Shown here in pieces: positions 15,340-23,717 of a stretch of 31,617 bases of DNA. The position numbers and the translations under genes were made by a program. How positions within the stretch are numbered: position 1 is the stretch's first letter; every line of letters begins with the position of its first letter. The notes beneath the pieces are model-generated. The model did not search any database, had not been told where the DNA came from, and saw only the letters and a list, made by a program, of their open reading frames with translations. Source of the stretch: UCB3 sp964415605 (GTDB lineage Bacteria > Chloroflexota > Anaerolineae > Epilineales > Epilineaceae); NCBI GenBank assembly GCA_964415605.1, contig CAYQBA010000030.1, positions 1 to 31,617 on the forward strand. Reading direction: 5' to 3'.

Positions 15340-16656
15340 ATGCCGCCGGTTTGCCCGCGCCGAGCCGAAGCGCCCCGATCATGGCCGCGCCCCGCCGACG
15401 GTCCGACCGGCCGTCGGCGGGGCGTGGCCCTGGCCATGGCGGTGCTTGGCGCAACCGCGATCATGACCGGCTGCACCGCCCCGTCATCTCCCACGCCGAC
15501 GCCCACGGCCACGCCGACGCCTTCCCGCACGCCGACGCCGACGCCCACGCCCTTCCCACGCGACGCGATCGCCGCGGTGGAGGCCCTCAACCTGCGGGCG
15601 GGGCCGGACCGCCTGCACCCGGCCGTGGCGATGGTGCGGACGGCGACGCCGATGGCGGTGCTCGGCCGCTCGGCGGATGGCGCGTGGTTGGCCGTCCGCC
15701 TGCCCGACCTGACCGAGGGATGGCTCAGCGCGGACGTGGTCGACCTGCGCGTCGACCCAGGCGCCATCCCCACGCGCGCCACGCCGTCGCCCCCGCCGTC
15801 GCCCACGCCGACGCCCACGCCCACGCCTACGGCGGTGCCGATGGACCCGGCGCTGCCGCTGGTCGTCGACCCGCCGGTCATCGCCCAGGGCGACCCGGTG
15901 CTCGTGCGCTTGCGTGCGCCCGGGGTCGGCACGGTCATCGCGGTGTTCGACGGTCGCGAGGTACGGCTCGAGGCGGCGGGAAACGAGGCGTTCGCGGGCG
16001 TGCTGGGCGCCGGGCTCGAGATGCCCCCCGGCCCGCACGAGGTGTTCGTGACCGCGATCGACGGGCAAGGCAACGCCGTGCCTCAGTCGGTGCCGGTGCA
16101 GGTCGCGCCGGTGCGATTCGACGAACAGCCGAGCCGGATCCAGCTCGGCGACGACGCCGACGTGCTGCTCGACCCGGCGGTCAACGACGCCGAGAACGCG
16201 CGCCTGGCATCGCTGTGGGCGGTCGGCGTGTCGGAGCGCCTGTGGAACGGTCCTTGGTCGCGCCCGGTCACGGGGACGGTGTCGTCGCCGTTCGGGCAGC
16301 CGCGTGACTACAACGGCGGGGTGCTCACGGGGCGCCACATGGGCCTGGATCTGCGCGGCGGGCGCGGCACGCCGGTGCAGGCCCCCGCGCGCGGCCGTGT
16401 CGCCTTGGCCGAGCCGCTGACGATCCGCGGCAACGTGGTGTGGCTGGATCACGGCTGGGGGGTGTTCTCGGGCTATTTCCACCTCGACGCCATCGCCGTG
16501 TCGACCGGGCAGGTCGTCGATCCCGGCACGATCCTGGGATCCGTGGGTGCCACGGGCCGGGTGACCGCGCCGCACCTGCACTGGGAGATCCGGGTCCACG
16601 GCGTGCCCGTGAGCCCGGTCCAATGGCTGCTGCGCGACGTCGGCGCCGTGCCATAG
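15340..16656 (+). CDS. M23-family peptidase lipoprotein with SH3-like domain
   Basis: 438 residues. The ATG at 15340 follows AAGGAGCAAGG. A basic N-terminus leads to a hydrophobic segment and a lipobox-like IMTGC (C45), so export and lipidation are likely, although Met at -3 is not ideal. Next come a Pro/Thr-rich linker, a bacterial SH3 domain (VEALNLRAGPDR to EGWLSADVVDL, ~70-135), a second Pro/Thr linker, a beta-sandwich region, and a LytM/M23 metallopeptidase domain. The zinc ligands are intact: H333 and D337 in RHMGLDLRG, and H412 and H414 in HLHWE. M23 enzymes cut peptidoglycan cross-bridges, so this may be an active cell-wall hydrolase. It follows jag after 86 bp and may be co-transcribed. 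Confidence 0.9.
   Translation: MPPVCPRRAEAPRSWPRPADGPTGRRRGVALAMAVLGATAIMTGCTAPSSPTPTPTATPTPSRTPTPTPTPFPRDAIAAVEALNLRAGPDRLHPAVAMVRTATPMAVLGRSADGAWLAVRLPDLTEGWLSADVVDLRVDPGAIPTRATPSPPPSPTPTPTPTPTAVPMDPALPLVVDPPVIAQGDPVLVRLRAPGVGTVIAVFDGREVRLEAAGNEAFAGVLGAGLEMPPGPHEVFVTAIDGQGNAVPQSVPVQVAPVRFDEQPSRIQLGDDADVLLDPAVNDAENARLASLWAVGVSERLWNGPWSRPVTGTVSSPFGQPRDYNGGVLTGRHMGLDLRGGRGTPVQAPARGRVALAEPLTIRGNVVWLDHGWGVFSGYFHLDAIAVSTGQVVDPGTILGSVGATGRVTAPHLHWEIRVHGVPVSPVQWLLRDVGAVP
15491..15832 (+). repeat. two Pro-Thr coding repeat tracts
   Basis: Short runs of CCGACG/CCCACG hexamers at about 15491-15552 and 15781-15832 encode Pro-Thr dipeptide linkers on either side of the SH3-like domain of the M23 lipoprotein. 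They look like extended surface linkers, and slippage between hexamers could change their length. Confidence 0.7.
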
Positions 16657-16749
16657 GCCGCCGGGACCGCCGGCGCCGCCACGATCGCCAGGGGGTCCGA
16701 TCGCGCCGCGATCCTCACCGACTTCATCACGCCGCTTGATCACACCACG

Positions 16750-19700
16750 ATGGGGTGCGCCATGCCTGCTTGCGTCCGACGCCATGCTCGACGACTCGTG
16801 CCGCTGCTCGGCCTGTCGATCGGATGGGCCGCCGCGCCGGCCTCGGCGCCGGTGTCGGTGGCCATGGGGGCGGCCGGCCCGTCGGCAACGACCGTGGGTT
16901 ACACCCTGGCCGGCACGTGGTCGGACGTGCCGGCCTGGCCGGGGCCGGGGCGTTTCGCCGACGCCGGGGACATCGCGGCCACGCCCGACGGGACGCTGTT
17001 GGTCCTCGACCGGCACCACAACGCCGTGCACGTGCTGGCGCCGGGCGGCGTGCCGCGGGCGATCTGGCCGAACCCCGTCACGACGGTGGATGGCGGCGCG
17101 TGGCAGTGGGTCCGGCTCGACACGGGCTTCGACGGCGCCGCGCACGTGTTGGCCCGCGGGACCTTCGCGCGCGAGGACGGGCCGCCCGAGACGCGCTGGC
17201 GGGTGGACATCCTCGATGGCGCCGGCGCGCGGGCGCGCTGGCTCGACCTCGGCGTCGTCGCCCCCGAGCGGTTCGTCGACCTCGCCGTGCACCCCGATGG
17301 GCGCATCTACCTCACGCGCACGAACGGGAACGTGGTGCGCTCCGGGACGTACGCCATCGACGTCTTCGATCCGACGGGCACCCGCCTCCGATCGCTCGTG
17401 CCGCCGCAGCTGACGATCCCGATCAACCTCGACGTGGCCGCCGACGGCACGCTCTACGTCGTCGACCAGTGGCCGCACACCGGCGCCCCCGGGCCGGGCT
17501 CGGGCAAGGTCGACGGGGTCGCGATCTTCGGCCCCGACGAGGTCTATCGCGAGACGGCCCAGTTCAGCGGCGCCATGGACGTCGCGGTCGGCCCGGCCGG
17601 CGTGTTCGTCAGCCGCGACAACGGCGTGTACGCGCTCCGATCGCGCCAGCCGCTGTACGCCGGGCCGACCGTCCAGAAGAGCCCCTACCGGCTGCCGGCG
17701 CTGGGCACGCCGACGATGTTCTCGCTGGCCGTGCCGGCCGCGGGGCCGGCGCGCCTGGTGGCGGCGATGACCCACTGCACGTTCCAGGGCGTCGTGGCTT
17801 TCGCCGACGCCGGCGGCGCGACGGCGACGCCGGTGTTCCATGGCGCCTTGGACCTGCCGATGCTCCGCGGGCCGGTCTACCCGTTGCGCGCGGCGTTCGG
17901 GTCGCGGCTCGCGCTGCTCCAGGGCCGGTTCGAGCCCGCCCCGGCCGGAGCGACCGATGCGCCGTTCACCAGCCAGCTCTACACCACGCATCCCCAGACG
18001 GTGCAGCACTGGCGGACCAACGGCGACCTCCGCGGGCAGCTCGGCCTGTGCGGGATGTGGAACGCACCCCAGGCCTACGCCGACGTCGCCGCCGACGGCG
18101 ATGCGGTCTACAGCATCGACCACCAGCTGATCTCGTATCGGCCCGACGACCACCCGCCGGCGTGGGAGACCTACGCGCTCGAGCTGAGCCTCGACGTGAC
18201 CGTGACACCGCACCTGTCCGGGGTGGCGGCCGATGGCGGCCAGGCGGCCGTGCTCGACGTCGGGTCGGCGGCGGTCCTCGTCGTCGACGACGCCGGCCGG
18301 CGGGTGGCCGCGTGGCCCTACGCGGCCGGATCGCACGACCCGTGGGCGCCGACCGACATCGCCATGGCCGGCGACCGGGTGGTGTTGGCATCGGGGGGAG
18401 ATGGTGCGCTGCGGGCGTTCACGCGCGGCGGGGACCTCGAGGCCCGTTGGGTGGCGCCCCGGCCTCTCCGCGGCGTCGCGCTTGCGCCCGGCGGCGACGT
18501 CGTCGCCCTGGACCGGTTCGGCTGGGCGTACCACTATGCGATCGATGCAGCACCCGAGCCGGGGCCAGGGGATCCGCCCGGGCGTGCCCGGCTCCTCACC
18601 GCGTGGCCGATGCCCGATCCCACCGTGCTGGCGCGGGACGTGGCCGTCGACCCGGCGGGCCGGGTCTACGTGCCGTGGGTCGACCTGGCGCCCGTCCCCG
18701 ACGCGGTCGACGTCGCCCAGCGGGTCATGATCCGGCGCGCCGGGGTCTGGGTGTTCCAACCCTCCCGCGCCTTGGGGGTGGCGGACGCCCCGGTGCTGAC
18801 CACGACTGGCCGGTTTGACTGCCTCGTGGGTGCTCGGACGGCGGCCGAGCCGCGCACGGCGCGGCCCGGCGCGCCGGTGGCGATCGAGCACCGCGTCGAC
18901 GGCGCGTGCACGGGCGCGCCCGCCCCGGCCCGCCTGGTCATCGTCTTCAACGCCTCGGAGTCGATGAACACCGACAATGGCCTGGAACGCGCGAAGGTGG
19001 GCCTGATCGACCTCGTGGGACGCCTGGATCCCGCGCGGGTCGAGCTCGCGCTCATCGCGTTCGCCGGCGACGCCGCCCTCCAGACCGCCTGCCCCGCCGG
19101 CCCCGCCGACGTCCGGCCGGCCGTGGCGAACCTCGTCGCGGCCGGCGGCACCGACTGGTCGGGCGCCCTGGCCCTGGCCGAGGCGGCGCTTGCCTGCCCC
19201 GGCGGCCGGCCCGACGCCGGGCGGCGCGTGGTGCTCATGGTCACCGACGGCGCCCGTCCGGATGCCGGCGACGACCCGGCGGCGGCCCTGGCCGCGCTGC
19301 GCGCGCAAGGCGTGGAGATCTACAGCCAGATCCACCCCTTCACCCAGATCACGCCCGACGACGTGCAGGCGGCCGTGGCGCTCGCCGGCGGCACGGATCG
19401 GGCCTTCACGGCCCACACGCCCGAAGGGCTGGACCGTCAGGCGAACCGGTTGGCCGGGCGCGCCACCGTCGTCGACGTGCCGTTTACCGCGGTCGATGTC
19501 GGCGTCGATCTCGCGCCCGACGTCGACTTCGTGGCGGGGTCGGCCGAACCGCCGGCCGTGTTCGACCCCGCGGCGCGCACGCTGCGCTGGCCGCGGATGA
19601 GCGTGGCGGGGCCGACCGCCGGCGTCGTCGTGCGCTATCGCGTGACGCCGCGCCGCGCCGGGTCGTGGGTGCCGGTGCTGCGAACGGCGGCGGCGGAGCT

Positions 19701-19803
19701 GACGGGGGGCGCCACCGCCGATCGCCACGTCGCGATCCCGCGGCCCGCGCTGCACGTGCCGGGTGCCGGCGAGGCGCTGCTGCCGTGGAACGGGCGCCCG
19801 TAG
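16750..19803 (+). CDS. large secreted beta-propeller / VWA-domain protein
   Basis: 1017 residues with an N-terminal signal peptide (basic VRRHARR, then a hydrophobic stretch ending APASA). I give the first ATG at 16750. The ATG at 16762 is equally possible, and neither has a strong ribosome binding site. Residues ~50-690 contain repeated NHL-like propeller strands (IAATPDGTLLVLDRHHNAV, AVHPDGRIYLTR, NLDVAADGTLYVVDQW). A VWA domain follows (~728-900; LVIVFNASESM, GGTDWSGAL with T801, MVTDGARPD with D833), then an Ig-like DUF11-type domain with YRVTPRRAGSW. The first MIDAS residue is Asn734 instead of Asp, so metal binding is uncertain. The end, LLPWNGRP, resembles the LWLPW tail of the S8 protease. 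It is probably an extracellular adhesive or structural protein; ligand unknown. Confidence 0.82.
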   Translation: MGCAMPACVRRHARRLVPLLGLSIGWAAAPASAPVSVAMGAAGPSATTVGYTLAGTWSDVPAWPGPGRFADAGDIAATPDGTLLVLDRHHNAVHVLAPGGVPRAIWPNPVTTVDGGAWQWVRLDTGFDGAAHVLARGTFAREDGPPETRWRVDILDGAGARARWLDLGVVAPERFVDLAVHPDGRIYLTRTNGNVVRSGTYAIDVFDPTGTRLRSLVPPQLTIPINLDVAADGTLYVVDQWPHTGAPGPGSGKVDGVAIFGPDEVYRETAQFSGAMDVAVGPAGVFVSRDNGVYALRSRQPLYAGPTVQKSPYRLPALGTPTMFSLAVPAAGPARLVAAMTHCTFQGVVAFADAGGATATPVFHGALDLPMLRGPVYPLRAAFGSRLALLQGRFEPAPAGATDAPFTSQLYTTHPQTVQHWRTNGDLRGQLGLCGMWNAPQAYADVAADGDAVYSIDHQLISYRPDDHPPAWETYALELSLDVTVTPHLSGVAADGGQAAVLDVGSAAVLVVDDAGRRVAAWPYAAGSHDPWAPTDIAMAGDRVVLASGGDGALRAFTRGGDLEARWVAPRPLRGVALAPGGDVVALDRFGWAYHYAIDAAPEPGPGDPPGRARLLTAWPMPDPTVLARDVAVDPAGRVYVPWVDLAPVPDAVDVAQRVMIRRAGVWVFQPSRALGVADAPVLTTTGRFDCLVGARTAAEPRTARPGAPVAIEHRVDGACTGAPAPARLVIVFNASESMNTDNGLERAKVGLIDLVGRLDPARVELALIAFAGDAALQTACPAGPADVRPAVANLVAAGGTDWSGALALAEAALACPGGRPDAGRRVVLMVTDGARPDAGDDPAAALAALRAQGVEIYSQIHPFTQITPDDVQAAVALAGGTDRAFTAHTPEGLDRQANRLAGRATVVDVPFTAVDVGVDLAPDVDFVAGSAEPPAVFDPAARTLRWPRMSVAGPTAGVVVRYRVTPRRAGSWVPVLRTAAAELTGGATADRHVAIPRPALHVPGAGEALLPWNGRP

Positions 19804-19840
19804 CCGGACGCCCGTTGGGAAGCTGGCGGGCGGGTCGCGG

Positions 19841-19849
19841 TGGTATCAT
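19841..19849 (+). promoter_or_regulatory. extended -10 promoter element upstream of the S10 peptidase gene
   Basis: TGGTATCAT, identical to the element before murA (9774-9782). No -35 at standard spacing; TTGGGA at 19815-19820 is 23 bp away. The leader would be about 160 nt. The rest of the 213-bp gap shows nothing clear. Confidence 0.35.
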
Positions 19850-20016
19850 GTCTCAACCCAAACCAACCTGACCGGCCGGAACGGTGAGCCCCCGTCGTTC
19901 TCCGCCGGGCACGGCGCGGCTGGCGCGTCGGAGCCGAGACGGCCGGGAGTGTCGCGCGCCGGTTCGGCGGACATCAGACCCCACCGCATCATCCGGGATC
20001 GGAGAGCAGATAGCAC

Positions 20017-21624
20017 ATGGAACGCAAGTCGCGGCCGCTCAAGGTCGACCTCGAGAGCGTGGGCAGCGTGGTGGTGGTGGCGCCGCCAGCGGCGGTGGCG
20101 CTGCCCAAGGACGTGGCGGACATCGTGCGCCAGTCGTCGGGCGGGGCGGCGTCTCCCGGCGACGCCGGGGGAGCCGGCGGGGCGGGGGACGCGGGCGACC
20201 GTGCATCGACCACCGACCACCGCGTGGAGATCGGGGGGCAGCCGGTCGAGCTGACGGCGACCGCCGGGACGTTGACGTTGAAGGACGAGGACGGCAAGCC
20301 CAAGGCGAGCCTCTTCTACACGGCCTACGTGCGCCGCGGTGCCGATGACCTGGGCCGCCGGCCGATCACGTTCACCTTCAACGGCGGGCCGGGCTCGTCG
20401 TCGGTGTGGCTGCACATGGGCGCGTTCGGGCCGCGGCGGGTGGTGCTGCCGGACGACGCGTCGGCACCGGTGCCGCCCTGCCGGATGGTCGACAACGCGT
20501 ACTCGATCCTCGACATCACCGATCTCGTGTTCATCGATCCCGTCAGCACGGGCTACAGCCGCGCGGCGTCGGGCGAAGACCCCAAGCAGTACCACGGCGT
20601 CACCCCGGACGTGGAGTCCGTCGGCGAGTTCATCCGGCTCTACGTCACGCGCCACCGGCGCTGGGCGTCGCCCAAGTTCCTGGCCGGTGAGAGTTACGGC
20701 ACGGCGCGCGCCGCCAACCTGGTCAACCACATGCAGGACCGCCATGGCATGTACTTCAACGGCGTGCTCCTGATCTCGTCGGTCCTGCACTTCCAGACCA
20801 TCCTGTTCGGGCCGGACAACGACCTGCCGTACATCCTCTACCTGCCGGGCTATGCCGCCACCGCCTGGTATCACGGCCGCCTGGCGCCCGAGCTGCAAGG
20901 CGACGGCTCGTCGGGCGCGCTCCGGGCCGTGTTGGACCGCGCCGAGGCGTTCGCGCTCGGCGAGTACGCGGCCGCGCTGCTCCAGGGCAACCGCCTCGAG
21001 GCCGGTGCACGGGCGCGCGTCGCGGCGGAGCTGGCCGCGCTGACCGGCCTGTCGGTCGACTTCGTCACCCGCTGCGACCTCCGGATCCGGCTCGGACGCT
21101 TCGCCAAGGAGCTACGGCGCGACGAGGGGCGCACGGTGGGCCGGCTCGACAGCCGCTACACCGGCATGGACCGCGACGCCGCCGGCGAGTCGTTCGAGCA
21201 CGACCCGAGCTACTCGGCCATCCAGGGCGTCTACACGGCGGCGGTCAACCACTACCTCCGCGCCGACCTCGGCTACGAGAACGACCTGCCCTACGAGGCC
21301 TTGACCGACAAGGTGCACCCGTGGGACTACGACACGGCCCGCAACCGCTACCTCGACGTGGCCGAGCCGCTGCGCCAGGCCATGAGCCGCAACCCACACC
21401 TGCGGGTGTTCGTTGCGAACGGCTACTACGACCTCGCCACGCCCTACTGCGCCACGGAGCACACGTTCAGCCATCTTGGACTCGACCCGTCGCTGGATGG
21501 CAATATCCGCATGGGCTACTACGAGGCCGGGCACATGATGTACGTGCACGAGCCGTCCCTGGGCCGGCTGAAGGCCGACCTGGCGGCGTTCTTCGCGGCG
21601 GCGCTGGGCGACCGCGCGTCGTAG
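20017..21624 (+). CDS. serine carboxypeptidase-family (S10) peptidase
   Basis: 535 residues. The alpha/beta-hydrolase core of peptidase family S10 is clear: FNGGPGSSSVWLHMGAFGP (oxyanion region), DPVSTGYSRA, and the triad Ser226 (GESYGT), Asp472 (GYYDLATP) and His506 (YEAGHMMYVH). These enzymes release C-terminal residues from peptides, usually at acidic pH. The ~65-residue N-terminus is unrelated to the core and contains a Gly/Ala/Asp-rich stretch. No signal peptide is visible, so the protein may be cytoplasmic, unlike most eukaryotic members. The ATG at 20017 has GGAGAGCAG about 10 nt upstream. Family assignment is strong; the natural substrate is not known. Confidence 0.92.
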   Translation: MERKSRPLKVDLESVGSVVVVAPPAAVALPKDVADIVRQSSGGAASPGDAGGAGGAGDAGDRASTTDHRVEIGGQPVELTATAGTLTLKDEDGKPKASLFYTAYVRRGADDLGRRPITFTFNGGPGSSSVWLHMGAFGPRRVVLPDDASAPVPPCRMVDNAYSILDITDLVFIDPVSTGYSRAASGEDPKQYHGVTPDVESVGEFIRLYVTRHRRWASPKFLAGESYGTARAANLVNHMQDRHGMYFNGVLLISSVLHFQTILFGPDNDLPYILYLPGYAATAWYHGRLAPELQGDGSSGALRAVLDRAEAFALGEYAAALLQGNRLEAGARARVAAELAALTGLSVDFVTRCDLRIRLGRFAKELRRDEGRTVGRLDSRYTGMDRDAAGESFEHDPSYSAIQGVYTAAVNHYLRADLGYENDLPYEALTDKVHPWDYDTARNRYLDVAEPLRQAMSRNPHLRVFVANGYYDLATPYCATEHTFSHLGLDPSLDGNIRMGYYEAGHMMYVHEPSLGRLKADLAAFFAAALGDRAS

Positions 21625-21650
21625 GCGCGGGCGCGCGTCGGACTTTGCAC

Positions 21651-22265
21651 GTGTCATCCGCCTACCCCGTGCCGGCCGGACGGCACCGCGTCGAGATCAC
21701 CGTCCAGCGGTCGCGCTTCATCGCCACCGCGGACCATACCGCCACGGTCGAGGCCGCCAAGGCCTTGATCGAGGCCGTCCGCCGCGAGCATCGAGACGCC
21801 ACGCACCACGTGCATGCGTTCGCGGTCGGGCACGGCGCCAGCGTCATCCGCGGCGCCGGCGACGACGGCGAGCCGCCCGGCACGGCGGGCCGCCCGACGC
21901 TCGCCGTGGTGGACGGCAGCGGCCTCGGCGACGTGTGCGTCGTGACGGCGCGCTACTTCGGCGGCGTGAAGCTCGGCACGGGCGGGTTGGTCAGGGCGTA
22001 CACCGAGGCGGCCCAGCGGGTGCTGGCCGAGATCCCGCGGGCCATCCACGAGGTGCGCCGGGTGGTGCGGCTGGTGGTGCCCTACGCCCAGTACGAGCCC
22101 GTGCTGCGGGTGATCGACGCCCACGGCGGGAAGCTGCGGACGCAGGGGTTCACGGCCGACGTCGACCTCACCGCTGACTTCCCGGCCGAGGACGTGGACG
22201 CCTTCGCCGCGGCGATCGCCGCGCTGACGTCAGGGCGCGTGGGCGTGGAGATCCTGGACGGCTGA
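21651..22265 (+). CDS. YigZ/IMPACT-family protein
   Basis: 204 residues. The N-terminal UPF0029/IMPACT domain has SRFIATADHTATVEAA, THHVHAFAVG, the signature DDGEPPGTAGRP and the block VTARYFGGVKLGTGGLVRAY. A C-terminal EF-G domain IV-like part follows (VRLVVPYAQYEPVLRVID onward). Bacterial members are conserved but their biochemical role is not settled; the eukaryotic homologue IMPACT regulates the Gcn2 kinase. The GTG at 21651 fits the start of the domain but has no clear ribosome binding site, and an in-frame TTG lies 6 nt upstream. It starts 26 bp after the S10 gene and is probably co-transcribed. Its last 36 nt overlap the convergent ligase gene. Confidence 0.9.
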   Translation: MSSAYPVPAGRHRVEITVQRSRFIATADHTATVEAAKALIEAVRREHRDATHHVHAFAVGHGASVIRGAGDDGEPPGTAGRPTLAVVDGSGLGDVCVVTARYFGGVKLGTGGLVRAYTEAAQRVLAEIPRAIHEVRRVVRLVVPYAQYEPVLRVIDAHGGKLRTQGFTADVDLTADFPAEDVDAFAAAIAALTSGRVGVEILDG

Positions 22266-23582
22266 GGGCTGGTCGGCGGCGGCGGACAGCGCCTCGGCCA
22301 GCTTGCGGATGCCGCCCAGGTCGCGCTTGCCGGTGCCGAGGGTCGGGATGGCGTCGACGACGTGGAAGTCCGGCCGCTTGGGCCGGAAGATCGGCGGGAG
22401 GCCGGCCAGCGCGTCGAGCATGACCTCGGGGTCGTCGGGCACGCCGGTGTGGAGGACGACGATCTTCTCGCCGCGCGTCGCGCTGGGCGCCGCGCCGACG
22501 GCCACGTGGTAGGCCTCGCCGTGGCGCGCTTCGACCCATGCCTGCAGTGCCGCCTCGACGTTGTCGAGCGGCACCATCTCGCCGCCGACCTTGGCGAAGC
22601 GCGCCAGGCGACGGGTCAGGTGGACGTGGCCGTCGGCGTCGACGCGCCCGATGTCGCCGGTGTCGTAGCCGTCGTGGATCAGGGCCTGTGCGGTGAGGTC
22701 GGGCCGGTCGAGGTAGCCCGACATGCGGGCCGCCGATCGCACGACGATGAGCCCCGCCTCGCCGGGAGGGAGGATCTGCCGGGTGTCGGGATGCATGGTG
22801 AACACCTCGACGCCGGGCAGCGGCTGGCCGACCGAGCCCTCGCGCACATGCCCCGGCCGGTTGACGCTGACGGCCGGGCCAAGCTCGGTGGCGCCGTAGC
22901 CCTCGAGGAGATCGGCGCCGTAGCGGGCCTTGAACGCATCCTTCAGATCCTGGGGACAGCGCTCGGCGCCGACGACGGCGAACCGCAAGTGGGCGAGCTG
23001 CTCCGGCGCGATCCGGCGCAGGTAGGTCCGCACGAACGTCGGCGTGCTGATGAGGAACGTGGTCCGCGCCCGGGCCGCGAGCTTNNNNNNNNNNNNNNNN
23101 NNNNNNNNNNNNNNNNNNNNNNNNNNNNNNNNNNNNNNNNNNNNNNNNNNNNNNNNNNNNNNNNNNNNNNNNNNNNNNNNNNNNGGCAGGCGCGGGCTGC
23201 CGATCCGCTCGAGGTAGACGCGCGACGAGACGATGGTCCGCAGGCCGGCCAGGCGGCACATCTGGGCCAGCTGGGCTTCGCCGGTGGTATGGTTCAGGTT
23301 GACGGCGGTCCGTCCGGCCAGCGCCAGCGCGGCGTTGACCAGCGTGCCGCCCTGGCCGGGCGGGAGCACGACGCCGACCCGCGCCTCGTCGTCGGCCAGG
23401 CCAAGGAGCGGCTCCACAGCCAGCGCGACCGCGGCCAGCCGGATGCGGCTAATGGCGCCGCGCGGGTCGATGACCGCGGTCCGCCGCGGCCCGCGCCGGG
23501 CCCAGGCCAGCAAGCACTGGCCGAGCGTGCGCGTGTCGGCCTCGGCCCGGGCTCGGGCCTCTGCGAAGGTCATGCGGGGCAT
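22230..23582 (-). CDS. AMP-forming acyl-CoA/acyl-ACP synthetase-type ligase, interrupted by assembly gap
   Basis: An ANL-superfamily adenylating enzyme in one frame on both sides of a 100-N gap. The N-terminal part (from ATG 23582, with GAGAGG 8 nt upstream) runs through VGVVLPPGQGGTLVNAALAL. After the gap come LISTPTFVRTYLRRI, EGYGATELGPAVSVN (A5-type motif), GSVGQPLPGVEV, DGYDTGDIG (A7), the hinge RLARFAKVGGEMVPL (A8-like) and LGTGKRDLGGI near the end with the catalytic Lys (A10). The spacing and GATELGPAVSVN resemble the ligase half of Aas (acyl-ACP synthetase / lysophospholipid acylation), but a fatty acyl-CoA ligase is possible. The P-loop (TSGSTG-like) motif is not seen and must fall in the gap. 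The gene is divergent from cinA and overlaps yigZ at its 3' end. Confidence 0.82.
   Translation of the reverse strand: MPRMTFAEARARAEADTRTLGQCLLAWARRGPRRTAVIDPRGAISRIRLAAVALAVEPLLGLADDEARVGVVLPPGQGGTLVNAALALAGRTAVNLNHTTGEAQLAQMCRLAGLRTIVSSRVYLERIGSPRLXXXXXXXXXXXXXXXXXXXXXXXXXXXXXXXXXXKLAARARTTFLISTPTFVRTYLRRIAPEQLAHLRFAVVGAERCPQDLKDAFKARYGADLLEGYGATELGPAVSVNRPGHVREGSVGQPLPGVEVFTMHPDTRQILPPGEAGLIVVRSAARMSGYLDRPDLTAQALIHDGYDTGDIGRVDADGHVHLTRRLARFAKVGGEMVPLDNVEAALQAWVEARHGEAYHVAVGAAPSATRGEKIVVLHTGVPDDPEVMLDALAGLPPIFRPKRPDFHVVDAIPTLGTGKRDLGGIRKLAEALSAAADQPSAVQDLHAHAP
23085..23184. other. assembly gap (100 N)
   Basis: Exactly 100 undetermined bases inside the ligase gene, the placeholder size commonly used for gaps of unknown length. 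The true missing length is probably several hundred bases because conserved motifs are absent. Confidence 0.98.
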
Positions 23583-23717
23583 GTGCTATCCTCTCCCGGC
23601 CTGCCGCCCGGAGGGTCGGGACGGCAGCCGCCATCAATGTTACCGCAGCCCGGCCGCCGTGCGTAGCGCCGGCCGGGCCCCTGTGCCCTCGCGGCGCGCC
23701 ACGGGGTGGGGTCGCGC

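Noticed and set aside
15484..19755. 1423-residue open frame on the minus strand
   Set aside because: It is a GC-rich shadow antisense to the M23 lipoprotein and VWA genes, rich in Arg/His/Pro with no recognisable domain.
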